Assembly (NCBI RefSeq): GCF_022865125.1
Contig: NZ_CP094828.1
Location: forward strand, 62,001 to 126,000
Source of the DNA: Acuticoccus sp. I52.16.1
GTDB taxonomy: Bacteria > Pseudomonadota > Alphaproteobacteria > Rhizobiales > Amorphaceae
Length of the DNA stretch: 64,000 nucleotides
Direction of reading: 5' to 3'
Part shown: positions 26,323 to 34,662 of the stretch, piece after piece
Numbering within the stretch: the first letter of the stretch is position 1
How the letters are laid out: every line of letters begins with the position of its first letter
Program-made: the position numbers and the translations under genes
Notes under the pieces: model-generated
Database searches by the model: none
Seen by the model: only the letters and a program-made list of their open reading frames with translations
Told to the model about the DNA's origin: nothing

Positions 26323-27077
26323 GCGCGCTGAGCGTGCGCGACCTCGACGTGTGGTTCGCCAGCGGCGAGGACCGGGTCGACGCGGTGAAGGGCGCGAGCT
26401 TCGAGGTGCCGGCGGGGGGTTCGTTCGGCCTCGTCGGCGAATCGGGGTCGGGCAAGTCCACGGTGCTTCGGGCGATCACCGGACTGGTGCCGACATGGTC
26501 GGGCAGCATCGTCGTCGACGGGGTCGCGCTGGGGACGCGGCGCGACCGGGCCTTCTACGGCACGGTGCAGATGGTGTTCCAGGACCCGTACGCGTCGCTC
26601 CACCCGCGCCACTCGGTGGACAAGGTGCTGGACGAGACGTTGCGGTTGCACGGCATCCGCGACACCAACCGGCGCATCCCCGAGCTGCTGGAGCAGGTCG
26701 GTCTCGGCCCCTCATTCCGCTTCCGCTATCCGCACCAGCTCTCGGGCGGACAGCGGCAGCGTGTCGCCATCGCGCGGGCGCTGGCGCCCGAACCCTCGGT
26801 GCTGCTGCTCGACGAGCCGACATCGGCGCTCGACGTCTCGGTGCAGGCGGAGATCCTCAACCTGCTGACCGACCTCAGGGCGCAGCGCAACCTCACCTAC
26901 GTCATGGTGAGCCACGACCTGGCGGTGGTCGGCCACGTCGCCGAGCGGATCGCGGTGATGCGCGGCGGCGAGATCGTCGAGATCATGAGCGTCGACGACA
27001 TGCGCGCGATGACGCCCCGGCACGCCTACACGCGCCACCTCCTCGACGCCTCGCTCGGCTACAAGCGGGCGGGTTGA
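26319..27077 (+). CDS. Peptide ABC transporter ATP-binding protein (DppF-like)
   Basis: A 252-residue ATPase, the second of the pair. Walker A is GESGSGKSTVLRAI near residue 36, the Q-loop is in QMVFQDPYASLHPRHSV near residue 84, the signature is [16 protein letters not shown] near residue 142, Walker B is [12 protein letters not shown] near residue 164, and the switch His is in VSHDLAVVGH near residue 199. It is shorter than many DppF proteins, lacking most of the C-terminal extension. It ends the operon and is followed by a hairpin in the convergent gap. Confidence 0.94.
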   Translation: MSALSVRDLDVWFASGEDRVDAVKGASFEVPAGGSFGLVGESGSGKSTVLRAITGLVPTWSGSIVVDGVALGTRRDRAFYGTVQMVFQDPYASLHPRHSVDKVLDETLRLHGIRDTNRRIPELLEQVGLGPSFRFRYPHQLSGGQRQRVAIARALAPEPSVLLLDEPTSALDVSVQAEILNLLTDLRAQRNLTYVMVSHDLAVVGHVAERIAVMRGGEIVEIMSVDDMRAMTPRHAYTRHLLDASLGYKRAG

Positions 27078-27081
27078 AGTG

Positions 27082-27106
27082 CGCCGGCCGCGCACGGCGG
27101 CCGGCG
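27082..27106. terminator. Hairpin in the convergent gap after the peptide ABC operon
   Basis: A perfect 10-bp stem, CGCCGGCCGC (27082-27091) with GCGGCCGGCG (27097-27106), closes a 5-nt loop just after the last ATPase stop. There is no T-run on either side, so termination may depend on other factors. Confidence 0.45.
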
Positions 27107-27131
27107 GCGAGGCAAGGTCGGCGGTGCGCGA

Positions 27132-27599
27132 TCAGCCCAGGAGTTCGGGCTCGGGCGCGCCGGGGCCGAATTCGAAGACGTAGGGGGTCTCGGGGTTCCA
27201 GCCTTCGAGATCGATCCCGAACGCCGCCGAGGCGCTGACCGCCACCGCCCCGCGCCCGCCCTGGAACTCGAAGTCCTCGGCGAACGCGAAGTCGAACTTG
27301 AAGATGATGTCCGCCCCACCGACGTCGGCCGAGGTCGACGCCTCGACGGACGGGTCCTCGTCGCCGGTCAATGCGGTGGAGATGGCGGCGCCGCCGGTCA
27401 GGCGCGCGGCGAAGCCCACCGCGATGGACCCGAACAGCCCCTCCCCGGAGCCGAACAGTCCCTCGCCGGACATCTGCTCGTCGACGGGATAGAAGGTGTC
27501 GCCGGTATGCTCGGACGAGCCTTCGCTCGTCGGCTCGAGCGATGTGTCGGTTTCCTGGAAGGTCGGCGCGCGGTCGCGAAGTCGCGAGAACATCGGCAT
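27132..27599 (-). CDS. Acidic hypothetical protein with tandem heptapeptide
   Basis: A 155-residue protein that I cannot assign to a family. It is strongly acidic, rich in Glu, Asp, Gly, Ser and Phe, with few basic residues after position 10. Residues 45-58 are two exact copies of GEGLFGS. A Gly/Ala-rich middle (about 58-75) is weakly hydrophobic. The C-terminal half alternates small and aromatic residues (FKFDFAFAEDFEF; FGIDLEGW), reminiscent of beta-strands, and it ends EPELLG. There is no obvious signal peptide or cysteine. The upstream region is unusually AT-rich for this genome. It could be a recently acquired or lineage-specific gene; function unknown. Confidence 0.6.
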   Translation of the reverse strand: MPMFSRLRDRAPTFQETDTSLEPTSEGSSEHTGDTFYPVDEQMSGEGLFGSGEGLFGSIAVGFAARLTGGAAISTALTGDEDPSVEASTSADVGGADIIFKFDFAFAEDFEFQGGRGAVAVSASAAFGIDLEGWNPETPYVFEFGPGAPEPELLG

Positions 27600-27821
27600 C
27601 GGTGCAATCCCTCTATTTCAACAATACCGGAAAAACGCACCGGCGGCGCATGAACATTGCGCGGGTCGGCGCGACCATAAGCTGTCAATCGAAGCGATGG
27701 CAATAACGATTACTCAAAAAACGCCATAGCACGAGCACACAACGTTAGCGAACGCTGCCGTTGGTTAACATCACTGTGGCCATTTCGTGATCTATAGTAC
27801 TTCGAACAGATATAAACGTCG
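27600..27821. other. AT-rich intergenic island upstream of the acidic orphan
   Basis: A 222-nt stretch with markedly more A and T than its surroundings (for example cgattactcaaaaaacgcc and ctatagtacttcgaaca). It separates the MCE-operon lipoprotein end from the acidic orphan start, so it should hold the orphan's promoter and the end of the MCE transcript. It contains a partial dyad around aacgttagcgaacg. No gene is seen. Confidence 0.5.
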
Positions 27822-28406
27822 TCAGATCGACGCCAACGTCCACTCCACGATCTCCAACGCGGCCTGGCGCGCGGCGTTGTTCATTCCCTCGGCCGCGGTG
27901 TCGACCTGATCGCTGGCGAGCGGGACGATGGTGTCGAACACGCGGGTCCGGACCACGCGACCATTGGAATCGTCGAGGATCTTGACCGCAACCTGCACCC
28001 GCGCGCGTGTGCCCGCATAGGTCTCCACCTGGAAGGCGCGGACCTCGGTCACGACCTGGTAGTTGATCAACAGGCTCTGCCCCGGCAGGCCCACGGCGTG
28101 GACGCGGCCGGTGTTCTCGAACGTGTCGAGCAGCATGCGCTGCAACACCTTCGGCGCGGCGTCCTGGTAGACCACCTGAGGGTAGTAGGAGAGCGTCATC
28201 GCCGTGGGCTTCACGGCGATCTTCGACGTGGAGAGCGATTCCAACGCCCGCGGCTCCGGCACCAGGATCTGCGCCGTCGTGCCGCTCGCGACCGCCGGGT
28301 TGTCGAGCGCGGTCAGTTCGTAGATCGCTTCGATCTTGTCGCCTCCCGCGCAGCCCACCAGGGCCAACGCGAGAAGCAGTGAAGCAAAGGCGCGCAATCT
28401 ACTCAT
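27822..28406 (-). CDS. ABC-type transport auxiliary lipoprotein (PqiC/YmbA-like)
   Basis: A 194-residue outer-membrane-type lipoprotein. The signal sequence ends in a lipobox LVGC with the lipidated Cys at residue 19. The rest matches the auxiliary lipoproteins that accompany MCE transporters: a YxLxxxD-like start (YELTALDNP), ILVPEPRA..LSTSKIAVKP, YYPQVVYQDAAPKVLQRML (seen as YYPQVVYQDAAP), and a C-terminal helix. Such proteins link the periplasmic MCE assembly to the outer membrane. Its ATG overlaps the MCE gene stop by 4 nt, so it is the last gene of the permease-ATPase-MCE-lipoprotein operon. Confidence 0.85.
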   Translation of the reverse strand: MSRLRAFASLLLALALVGCAGGDKIEAIYELTALDNPAVASGTTAQILVPEPRALESLSTSKIAVKPTAMTLSYYPQVVYQDAAPKVLQRMLLDTFENTGRVHAVGLPGQSLLINYQVVTEVRAFQVETYAGTRARVQVAVKILDDSNGRVVRTRVFDTIVPLASDQVDTAAEGMNNAARQAALEIVEWTLASI

Positions 28407-31400
28407 CGGCGCTGCGGGGTATATCGAGGCGCACTGTCACCCCCGAAGATCACGCGGCTGGGGTCGCGGTCAAAACTCGACACGGCACTCTCGATCGCTC
28501 GCAAGGTACTACGTCCTTGATTGATGAGTGCCCGAAGATCGTCAAGACCGCTCTGGCTAAACCGTGAAAGACCGTTCGCGATTGTACCGGCGCGTGGCGC
28601 AAATGCAGCAGCAACGTCCCGGATCGAGGCCGTCGCGCCGTTGACCCCGGCGAACACCGTCTGCACCTCGCCGCCCAGCACCGCGTTGGCGCGATCCATG
28701 AAGACGCCCAGCTTGTTGGACGCGCCCTCCACGTTGGCCGCGATGACCTTCACCCGGTCGATCAGGTCCTGGACCATGCCGCCCTCGCCGCTCGCGTTGC
28801 TCAGGCTGTCGGTGATGCGCCGCGCGGTCGCCACCACCTCGTCGATCGCGGTGCCGATCTCGCCGGTGCGCGAGCCGATGGCGGTCGCCACCTGCCGCGC
28901 GTTGTCGAGGATCGTGTTGATCGCCGACGTGTCGATCGAGCTGACGGCGACGGCGACGTCGTCGGCCGCCCGTTTCACGCTGGCGACGATGTCGTCGATG
29001 CTGGGCCCGGCGTCGCGCAGGTTGCCCGCGAAACTCGACACCGAGTCGATCGTCGAGCCAATCTGGTCGGTGCGGGCCGAAACCGCCGCGGCGACCTGGT
29101 CGATCCGCCGCGAGGCCTCGCTCGCCGTGGAGATGATCTGCTGCACGTTCTCGCGCGAGTCCGACAGGGTGAGCGAGACGTCGCGCACGTTCGTCATGAT
29201 CGCGCGCACCATCACCGGGTCGACGGCGGTCACTACCTCGGTCACCGCGTCCACCACCGGGTCGATCTGCCGGCGCAGGGCCGGCAAGGTCGCGGTGAAC
29301 GTCTTCACGTCGGCCACCGCCCCGTTCGCGTTGTCGATGATCGCGCTGATCGTGCCCAACTCGCCCCGGACGCGGCCGGTGATGTCGGCGACGTCGTCCG
29401 CCGCCACGCCGGCAGTGGCGATGAAGTGCTGCACCTGCGGCGCGGCGGCGCCCAGCGTGTCGGTCAGCGCCTTCACGCTGGCGACGATCTCGCCAATCGC
29501 CGCCGGGTCCACCGCCTGCAACACCGCCGAGACGTTCTCGATCCCCGGACGCAGCGTCTCGCCGTAGCCCGGCAAGGCGTCGGCGAAGGTGCGGGCCGAG
29601 GCGACGGCCGCGCCCGCATCGTCGATCGCGGTCGTCACCTGCGGCAGCTTGGCCTGCAGGCCTGCGGCGATGTCGCGGGCGCTCGCCACGGTTGTGTCCA
29701 CCCCCGCGATGATCGCCTGCACCCGCTCGCTCTCGCCCGAAAGCATCGTCGTCAGCCCGCGCACGTCGTCGACGATCCCGTCGAGCGCCGCCGGGTCGAT
29801 GGCCGACAGGGCGGCCGAGACGTTCTCGATCCCCGGCTGCAGCGCCGTCGCCATGTCCGGCAGCGACGCGGCGAAGACGCGCGCGTCGGCGACGGATGCG
29901 GCGACGTTGTCGATCACACCCTCGATCGCCGGGATGCGCGCGACGAGCCGGTCGGTCACCTCGCGAGCGTTCTGGATCGACTGCTCGGCGGAGGTGATGA
30001 TCCCGTCGATCGCCGGCGCCCGGTTGCTGAGGACGCCGGAGATGTCGTGCACGTTCTGGAAGATCGCCTCCACGGCGGTCGGGTCGATCGCCGCCAGCAC
30101 GTCGGAGACGTTCTGCACGCCCGGCTCCAGCGAGGCGACCAGCCCCGGCAGCGCTTCGGTCGTGCGGCGGATGTCGGCGGCGGACGCGGTCACGTCGTCG
30201 ATCGCGGTGCCGATCCGCGGCATGCGCTGGGCCACCCCGGAGGTGATCGCCTCGACCCGCAGCGACGCGCCGCGCACCGCGGTGACGATGTCGTCGATCG
30301 CCGGGGTCTGCGCGTTGACCGCGTCGGTCACGCCACGAACGTTGGCGACGATCGCCTCGATGGCGGCCGGGTCGACCGCGCTCAACACGTTGGAGAGGTT
30401 GGCGATGCCCGGCTCGAGCGAGGCGACGAGCCGCGGCGCGGCGTCGGCGGCCTGCCGGGCGCTGGCGATCGCGGCGGAGGCGTCGTCGATCGCCGTGCCG
30501 ATCTCGGCCGAGCGGGTCGCCACCTCCTGGACCACCACGCGCGCATCGGCCGCGACCGACGAGGCGTCGGCGACGACGCCCTCGACACGCTCGACGATGC
30601 GCTCCACCGCCGGTGCCTGTCCTCCCAGCGCCGTGGACAGAGCCTCGACGTTGGAGACGATGGCCTCGATGGCGGCCGGGTCGATGCTGTTCAGGACGTC
30701 CGTCACGTTGGCGATGCCCGGCTCCAGCGAGGCCACGATCCGCGGCAGATCGTTGCTGGCGGTGCGCACGTTCGCCATCGTGGCGGTCGCATCGTCGATG
30801 GCGGTCCCGATGGCCGGCATGCGCTGTGCGATCGACGACGTGATCGTCTCGGCGCGCATCGCGGTGCCGCGGGCGGCCTCGATCAGATCGGCGATGGCCG
30901 GGCCTTTGTCGGCCACCGTCTGCGACAGTCGCTCGACGTTGGCGACCACGGCGTCGATGCGCGTCGCGTCGACGGCGGCGACCGTCGCCGAGGCGTCTTC
31001 CAGCAGCTTCTCGGCCGTCGCCACGAGCTGCGGCGCGCCGTCCGACGCCTGACGCAGGTTGGTCACCAGCGCCGAGGCCTGGTCGATGGTCGTCCCGATC
31101 GCCTCGCTGCGGGCCGAGAGCACACGGGTCACGCTGTCGATCCCCTTGGCCGCTTCGGTCGCCGCGCCGACGAGGCTGGCGACGTTCTCGGCCTGGCCGG
31201 CGAGCGTGTTCGTCACGCTTTGGACGTCGTCGACGATGCCGGTGACCTTCTCGGGCGTGATCGCGGCGCTGGCGCGGCTGATGTTCTGGATCGCGGGGCC
31301 GGCGGCCTTCACCGCGGTGCGGATGTCGCCCACCAGAGCGGAAACGTCGTCCAGCGTCTTGCCGACGTCGTCGCGCCGGGCGGCGACCGTGTCGGTGATT

Positions 31401-32395
31401 TGCGTCAGGTTGACGCTGATGCGGGAGGCGTTGTCGATCAGGCTGCCGATCTCGCTGGAGCGATCGGACACCGCCTTGCTGACGGTGTCGACGTTGGTGA
31501 TGATCTGATTGACCGCCGTCGCGTCGATCGACTTCACCAGCGTGTCGGCCGAGTTGAGCGCCTCGTTGAGGGTGTCGGCGGCGTCGCCGACGCGAGTGAC
31601 GATGCCGTTGGCGCTCGCCATCAACGTGTCGGCCTGCTGGCCGATCTTCGGCAGGTCGCCTGAGAAGGTCTCGATATTGCCGACGATGGTGCCGACGCGC
31701 GACGGGTCGATCGCCGCCAGGATGCCGTTGGCGTTCTCGACCACGCCGGTGATCTGCGGCGCCGCCTGGGCGATGGCGTTGGCGGCGTTGGAGAAGTCGG
31801 TCACCATCCCCGGCACCTGCGGCGAGGCCTGGGCGAGGTTGTCGGTGATCGTGCGCACGTTCTGGACGACGCCGGAGAGGTTCCCCTGGTTCTCGTCGAC
31901 GAGCTGTCGCACCACGCCCAGCGTGGAATCGAGCCGGCCCAGGACGCTCTGCAACGTGTCGAGAACGTTGGTGAAGGCGCTGGTGGCGGCCTCCAGGGTG
32001 GGGATCTTGTCTTCCTTGTCGGCCGCCTCGAACAGCGACTCGCCCGAGCCGCCGACCAGCGACACGTAGGCGACGCCCGTCAGCCCCTGGGAGGCGAGCT
32101 GGGCCTGCGTGTTGACCTTGATCGGCGCCGAGGGGTTCACCCTCGTGATGGCGATGACGTTGTCGCCCCCTTCCGGCGGGAACTCCAGCGACGTCACCTC
32201 GCCGACGCGGATGCCGTTGAAGTACACCCCCGCGCCGGTGGACAGGCCGGTCACCGCCTCCGGAAAGATGATGCGCAGCCGTTCCGTCGCCCCGGTGCCG
32301 GACGCGCGATAGAGCCACCACAGCGAACCGAACGCCCCTGCGAGCACGACAAGCACGAAGATGCCGATCGCAACGTAGTTGGCACGCGTTTCCAT
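28403..32395 (-). CDS. Giant MCE (MlaD-family) protein with about ten 96-residue repeats
   Basis: A 1330-residue inner-membrane-anchored periplasmic protein. One membrane segment lies at residues 8-29. A single MCE/MlaD domain spans about 38-118 (GLSTGAGVYFNGIRVGEV; LTGVAYVSLVGGS). The remainder is helical and nearly free of aromatic residues. From about residue 225 to 1200 it repeats: an anchor of the form (A/S)(I/V)D(P/x) recurs at residues 229, 290, 379, 475, 571, 674, 770, 866, 962, 1058 and 1154. Seven of those intervals are exactly 96 residues; the others are 61, 89 and 103. MCE proteins form hexameric rings that carry lipids between membranes. Family members with one domain are usually about 300-500 residues. 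The permease and ATPase genes precede it and a lipoprotein follows. Confidence 0.92.
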   Translation of the reverse strand: METRANYVAIGIFVLVVLAGAFGSLWWLYRASGTGATERLRIIFPEAVTGLSTGAGVYFNGIRVGEVTSLEFPPEGGDNVIAITRVNPSAPIKVNTQAQLASQGLTGVAYVSLVGGSGESLFEAADKEDKIPTLEAATSAFTNVLDTLQSVLGRLDSTLGVVRQLVDENQGNLSGVVQNVRTITDNLAQASPQVPGMVTDFSNAANAIAQAAPQITGVVENANGILAAIDPSRVGTIVGNIETFSGDLPKIGQQADTLMASANGIVTRVGDAADTLNEALNSADTLVKSIDATAVNQIITNVDTVSKAVSDRSSEIGSLIDNASRISVNLTQITDTVAARRDDVGKTLDDVSALVGDIRTAVKAAGPAIQNISRASAAITPEKVTGIVDDVQSVTNTLAGQAENVASLVGAATEAAKGIDSVTRVLSARSEAIGTTIDQASALVTNLRQASDGAPQLVATAEKLLEDASATVAAVDATRIDAVVANVERLSQTVADKGPAIADLIEAARGTAMRAETITSSIAQRMPAIGTAIDDATATMANVRTASNDLPRIVASLEPGIANVTDVLNSIDPAAIEAIVSNVEALSTALGGQAPAVERIVERVEGVVADASSVAADARVVVQEVATRSAEIGTAIDDASAAIASARQAADAAPRLVASLEPGIANLSNVLSAVDPAAIEAIVANVRGVTDAVNAQTPAIDDIVTAVRGASLRVEAITSGVAQRMPRIGTAIDDVTASAADIRRTTEALPGLVASLEPGVQNVSDVLAAIDPTAVEAIFQNVHDISGVLSNRAPAIDGIITSAEQSIQNAREVTDRLVARIPAIEGVIDNVAASVADARVFAASLPDMATALQPGIENVSAALSAIDPAALDGIVDDVRGLTTMLSGESERVQAIIAGVDTTVASARDIAAGLQAKLPQVTTAIDDAGAAVASARTFADALPGYGETLRPGIENVSAVLQAVDPAAIGEIVASVKALTDTLGAAAPQVQHFIATAGVAADDVADITGRVRGELGTISAIIDNANGAVADVKTFTATLPALRRQIDPVVDAVTEVVTAVDPVMVRAIMTNVRDVSLTLSDSRENVQQIISTASEASRRIDQVAAAVSARTDQIGSTIDSVSSFAGNLRDAGPSIDDIVASVKRAADDVAVAVSSIDTSAINTILDNARQVATAIGSRTGEIGTAIDEVVATARRITDSLSNASGEGGMVQDLIDRVKVIAANVEGASNKLGVFMDRANAVLGGEVQTVFAGVNGATASIRDVAAAFAPRAGTIANGLSRFSQSGLDDLRALINQGRSTLRAIESAVSSFDRDPSRVIFGGDSAPRYTPQRR
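28796..31723 (-). repeat. Coding tandem repeat, 288-nt period (96 codons)
   Basis: The region of the MCE gene encoding residues ~225-1200 is built from about ten diverged units. A typical unit reads, in order: IDPAAIEAIV, NVxxLS, APAIDxIV, a GTAIDDA or related turn, then LEPGIxNVS. The 89- and 103-residue units differ from 96 by seven residues, one helical heptad, so length changes appear to have kept the helical phase. The protein units have diverged enough that simple recent slippage is unlikely. Confidence 0.85.
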
Positions 32396-32445
32396 CAGTA
32401 AGCCCTACACGTTGTGCGGCGACGGGCCGCGAGGAACTGAAACAT

Positions 32446-33333
32446 CTAAGTGCTCACGAACCGACCGCCGCGCACACCGCGGAAGTATTCCTGAACCCAC
32501 GGGTGATCGTAGTCGACGAGGTCCTGCACCGGGCCGTTGACGATGACCCGCTTGTCCGCCAGCACCGCCACGCGGTCGCACACGTTCCAGAGCGAATCGA
32601 GGTCGTGCGTCACCATGTAGACGGTGAGGCCCAGCGTATCGCGCAGGCCCGCGATGAGATCGTCGAAGTTGGCGGCGCCGATCGGGTCGAGGCCGGAGGT
32701 CGGCTCGTCGACGAAGAGGAGGTCCGGGTCGAGCGCCAGCGCGCGCGCCAGACCGGCACGCTTGATCATGCCGCCGGACAGTTCGGACGGAAGCTTGTCG
32801 GCCGAGTTGCGCGCCAGACCCACCATGTCGATCTTCATCAACGCCAGCTCGTCCATGAGCTGCTTGCTCATGGTGCCGCCCTGCTCCTTCATCGGAACCT
32901 GGATGTTCTCCTTGACCGTCAGCGAGGAGAACAGCGCGCCCATCTGGAAGAGCACGCCATAGCGGCGGTTGAGCAGCGAGCGCTGCGATGCGCTCAGCGC
33001 GTCCACGTCCTTGTCGAACAGGCGGATCGTGCCCGAACACTTCGGCACCAGGTCGAGGATGGTGCGCATCAGCACGGACTTGCCCTGCCCCGACCCGCCG
33101 ACGAAGCCGAGGATCTCGCCGCGGCGCACATCGAGGTTGAGGTTCTTGAACACCGTGAACGAGCCGAAGCGGACCTCGACGTCGCGCGCCTCGATGACGT
33201 GCTCGTCGTCGTTCGGTTTCTCGTCCAGCGTGGAGTCGTGGCCGGCGCGGTGATGGGCGGGCGCGGGATGGACCTTGAAGGTCCCGTCCGGCAGCGTCTC
33301 CTCCATCGGGGCGGTGTCGTCTTCGTCGCTCAC
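32446..33333 (-). CDS. MCE-associated lipid transporter ATP-binding protein (MlaF-like)
   Basis: A 295-residue ABC ATPase of the MlaF/Ttg2A group. About 40 extra hydrophilic residues precede the conserved start VIEARDVEVRFG. Walker A is GGSGQGKSVLMR, the Q-loop is in GVLFQMGALFSSLTV (the MlaF form), the signature is LSGGMIKRAGLARAL, Walker B is LLFVDEPTSGLDP, and the switch His is in VTHDLDS. The GTG at 33333 shares one base with the permease stop (TAGTG). It energises lipid movement through the permease and MCE protein. The MCE gene starts 50 nt downstream. Confidence 0.93.
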   Translation of the reverse strand: MSDEDDTAPMEETLPDGTFKVHPAPAHHRAGHDSTLDEKPNDDEHVIEARDVEVRFGSFTVFKNLNLDVRRGEILGFVGGSGQGKSVLMRTILDLVPKCSGTIRLFDKDVDALSASQRSLLNRRYGVLFQMGALFSSLTVKENIQVPMKEQGGTMSKQLMDELALMKIDMVGLARNSADKLPSELSGGMIKRAGLARALALDPDLLFVDEPTSGLDPIGAANFDDLIAGLRDTLGLTVYMVTHDLDSLWNVCDRVAVLADKRVIVNGPVQDLVDYDHPWVQEYFRGVRGGRFVST

Positions 33334-34502
33334 TAGATCCCCACCGCTGCGAAGAAGATTGCGAAGAGGCCGTCGACGACGATCACCAGGAAGATGGCCT
33401 TCACCACCGAGCTGGTCGTCTGCCGGCCCAGCGACTCGGACGACCCCCCCACTTTCAGCCCCTCCGAGCAGCCCACCAGGCCGATGATGAGCGCCATGAA
33501 CGGCGCCTTGGCGATGCCGATCCAGAATTCGAGCGGCGTCACGACCTCGTTGAGGCGGCGCAGGAAGACGTCCGGCGAGATGCCCAGCGAACTCCACGAG
33601 ATGAGCATCGCCCCCAGGATGGCCGCGATGTCGGACAGGAAGGCGAGGAGCGGCATGGCCAGGATCAGCGCCATCAGCCGCGGCACCACCAGCACCTCGA
33701 CCGGGTCGAGGCCGAGGACGTCCAACGCGTCCACCTCTTCACGCATGCGCATGGCGCCGATTTCGGCGGTGAACGCCGACCCGGAGCGGCCCGCCACCAG
33801 GATCGCCGCCAGGAGCACGCCCAGCTCGCGCAGGATGAGGATGCCGGACATGTCCACCACGAAGATCGTGGCGCCGAAAGAGGAGAGGTAGAACCCGCCC
33901 TGCTGCGCCACGATGAGGCCGACGAGGAAGCTCATCAGCATCACGATCGGCACCGCGCCGCGGCAGCTGCGGTCGAAGTTGGAGAGGATCGAGGTGACGC
34001 GCAGCCGGCGGAAGTGGGTGAAGAGGGTCGTCAGGCGGAAGCCGAACACCCCCAGCATCGACAGGAGCGCCACGAAGTCCTGGAAGACGCCGACGGTGGT
34101 GGCGCCGATGGAGTTGACCCAGCGGATCACCGCCCACGGCTGGCGCGGACGGTCGAGCAGCTGCGGGATGTGGTTCTCGATCTCCTTGAGGAGGAATTGC
34201 AGCCGCGGGCTCGCCCCCTCCAGGCGCACGCGGTGGCCGGCGAACTCGGCCCGCGCCCGTTCGCGGTGGATGATCCAAGCGCCCGCGGTGTCGACGGTGG
34301 CGATGCCGGCGAGCTGGAAGACCACGTCGCACGGCTTGGTGCCGCGCCCCGCCTCCGACAGCGCGTCGAGCGCGGCGACGGAGCATTCGGCCATATCGGC
34401 CGCGCTCACCGTCCAGCTGCCGCTGAACGTTGCCGAGAACGTCTCGCCCTCGCGGTGCGTCTTCACCGCCGGTGTCGGGGATGGTGCCTGCGCGTCCATC
34501 AT
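33333..34502 (-). CDS. MlaE-family permease with N-terminal STAS domain
   Basis: A 389-residue permease. Residues ~15-115 look like a STAS domain (TFSGSWTVSAADMAECSVA, then CDVVFQLAGIATVDTAGAW), the fold of MlaB, here fused to the channel subunit. The rest is an MlaE permease: FRRLRVTSILSNFDRSC, VPIVMLMSFLVGLIVAQQG, LLAAILVAGRSGSAFTAEIG and the FMALIIGLVGCSEGL end with about five membrane segments. It is first in the operon. Tandem ATG codons (34502 and 34499) make the exact start ambiguous by one residue. Confidence 0.93.
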   Translation of the reverse strand: MMDAQAPSPTPAVKTHREGETFSATFSGSWTVSAADMAECSVAALDALSEAGRGTKPCDVVFQLAGIATVDTAGAWIIHRERARAEFAGHRVRLEGASPRLQFLLKEIENHIPQLLDRPRQPWAVIRWVNSIGATTVGVFQDFVALLSMLGVFGFRLTTLFTHFRRLRVTSILSNFDRSCRGAVPIVMLMSFLVGLIVAQQGGFYLSSFGATIFVVDMSGILILRELGVLLAAILVAGRSGSAFTAEIGAMRMREEVDALDVLGLDPVEVLVVPRLMALILAMPLLAFLSDIAAILGAMLISWSSLGISPDVFLRRLNEVVTPLEFWIGIAKAPFMALIIGLVGCSEGLKVGGSSESLGRQTTSSVVKAIFLVIVVDGLFAIFFAAVGI

Positions 34503-34582
34503 CTCGTCTTTTGCATGCTCGTTTTAGGTGGTAGCTCCACAAGGCTGTTTCGTCACCAGCTGACGGGCCGTGCCACTGCACG

Positions 34583-34598
34583 TGGCCCACCGAGTGCT
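34583..34598 (+). promoter_or_regulatory. Weak candidate sigma-54 promoter upstream of dgcN
   Basis: TGGCCCA-CCGA-GTGCT has GG (34584-34585) and GC (34596-34597) ten bases apart and matches 9 of 12 fixed consensus positions. It is 65 nt from the dgcN ATG, a suitable distance. The match is the weakest of the four candidates in the window and could be chance. Confidence 0.3.
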
Positions 34599-34662
34599 GC
34601 ACAATGGCATCATGTCCGGATTGCCTAAACAGTCCGCTACGATCAAAGAGGGATTGGCGCCT

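Noticed and set aside
29426-31663. A long open frame antisense to the repeats of the MCE gene
   Set aside because: It mirrors the 288-nt period of the real gene, has an unnatural Arg/Asp/His/Gly-rich composition, and lacks a ribosome site.
28403-32395. Phage tape-measure or chemoreceptor identity for the repetitive protein
   Set aside because: An N-terminal membrane anchor and MCE domain, and permease, ATPase and lipoprotein genes in the same operon, fix it as an MCE transport component. No phage genes are nearby.
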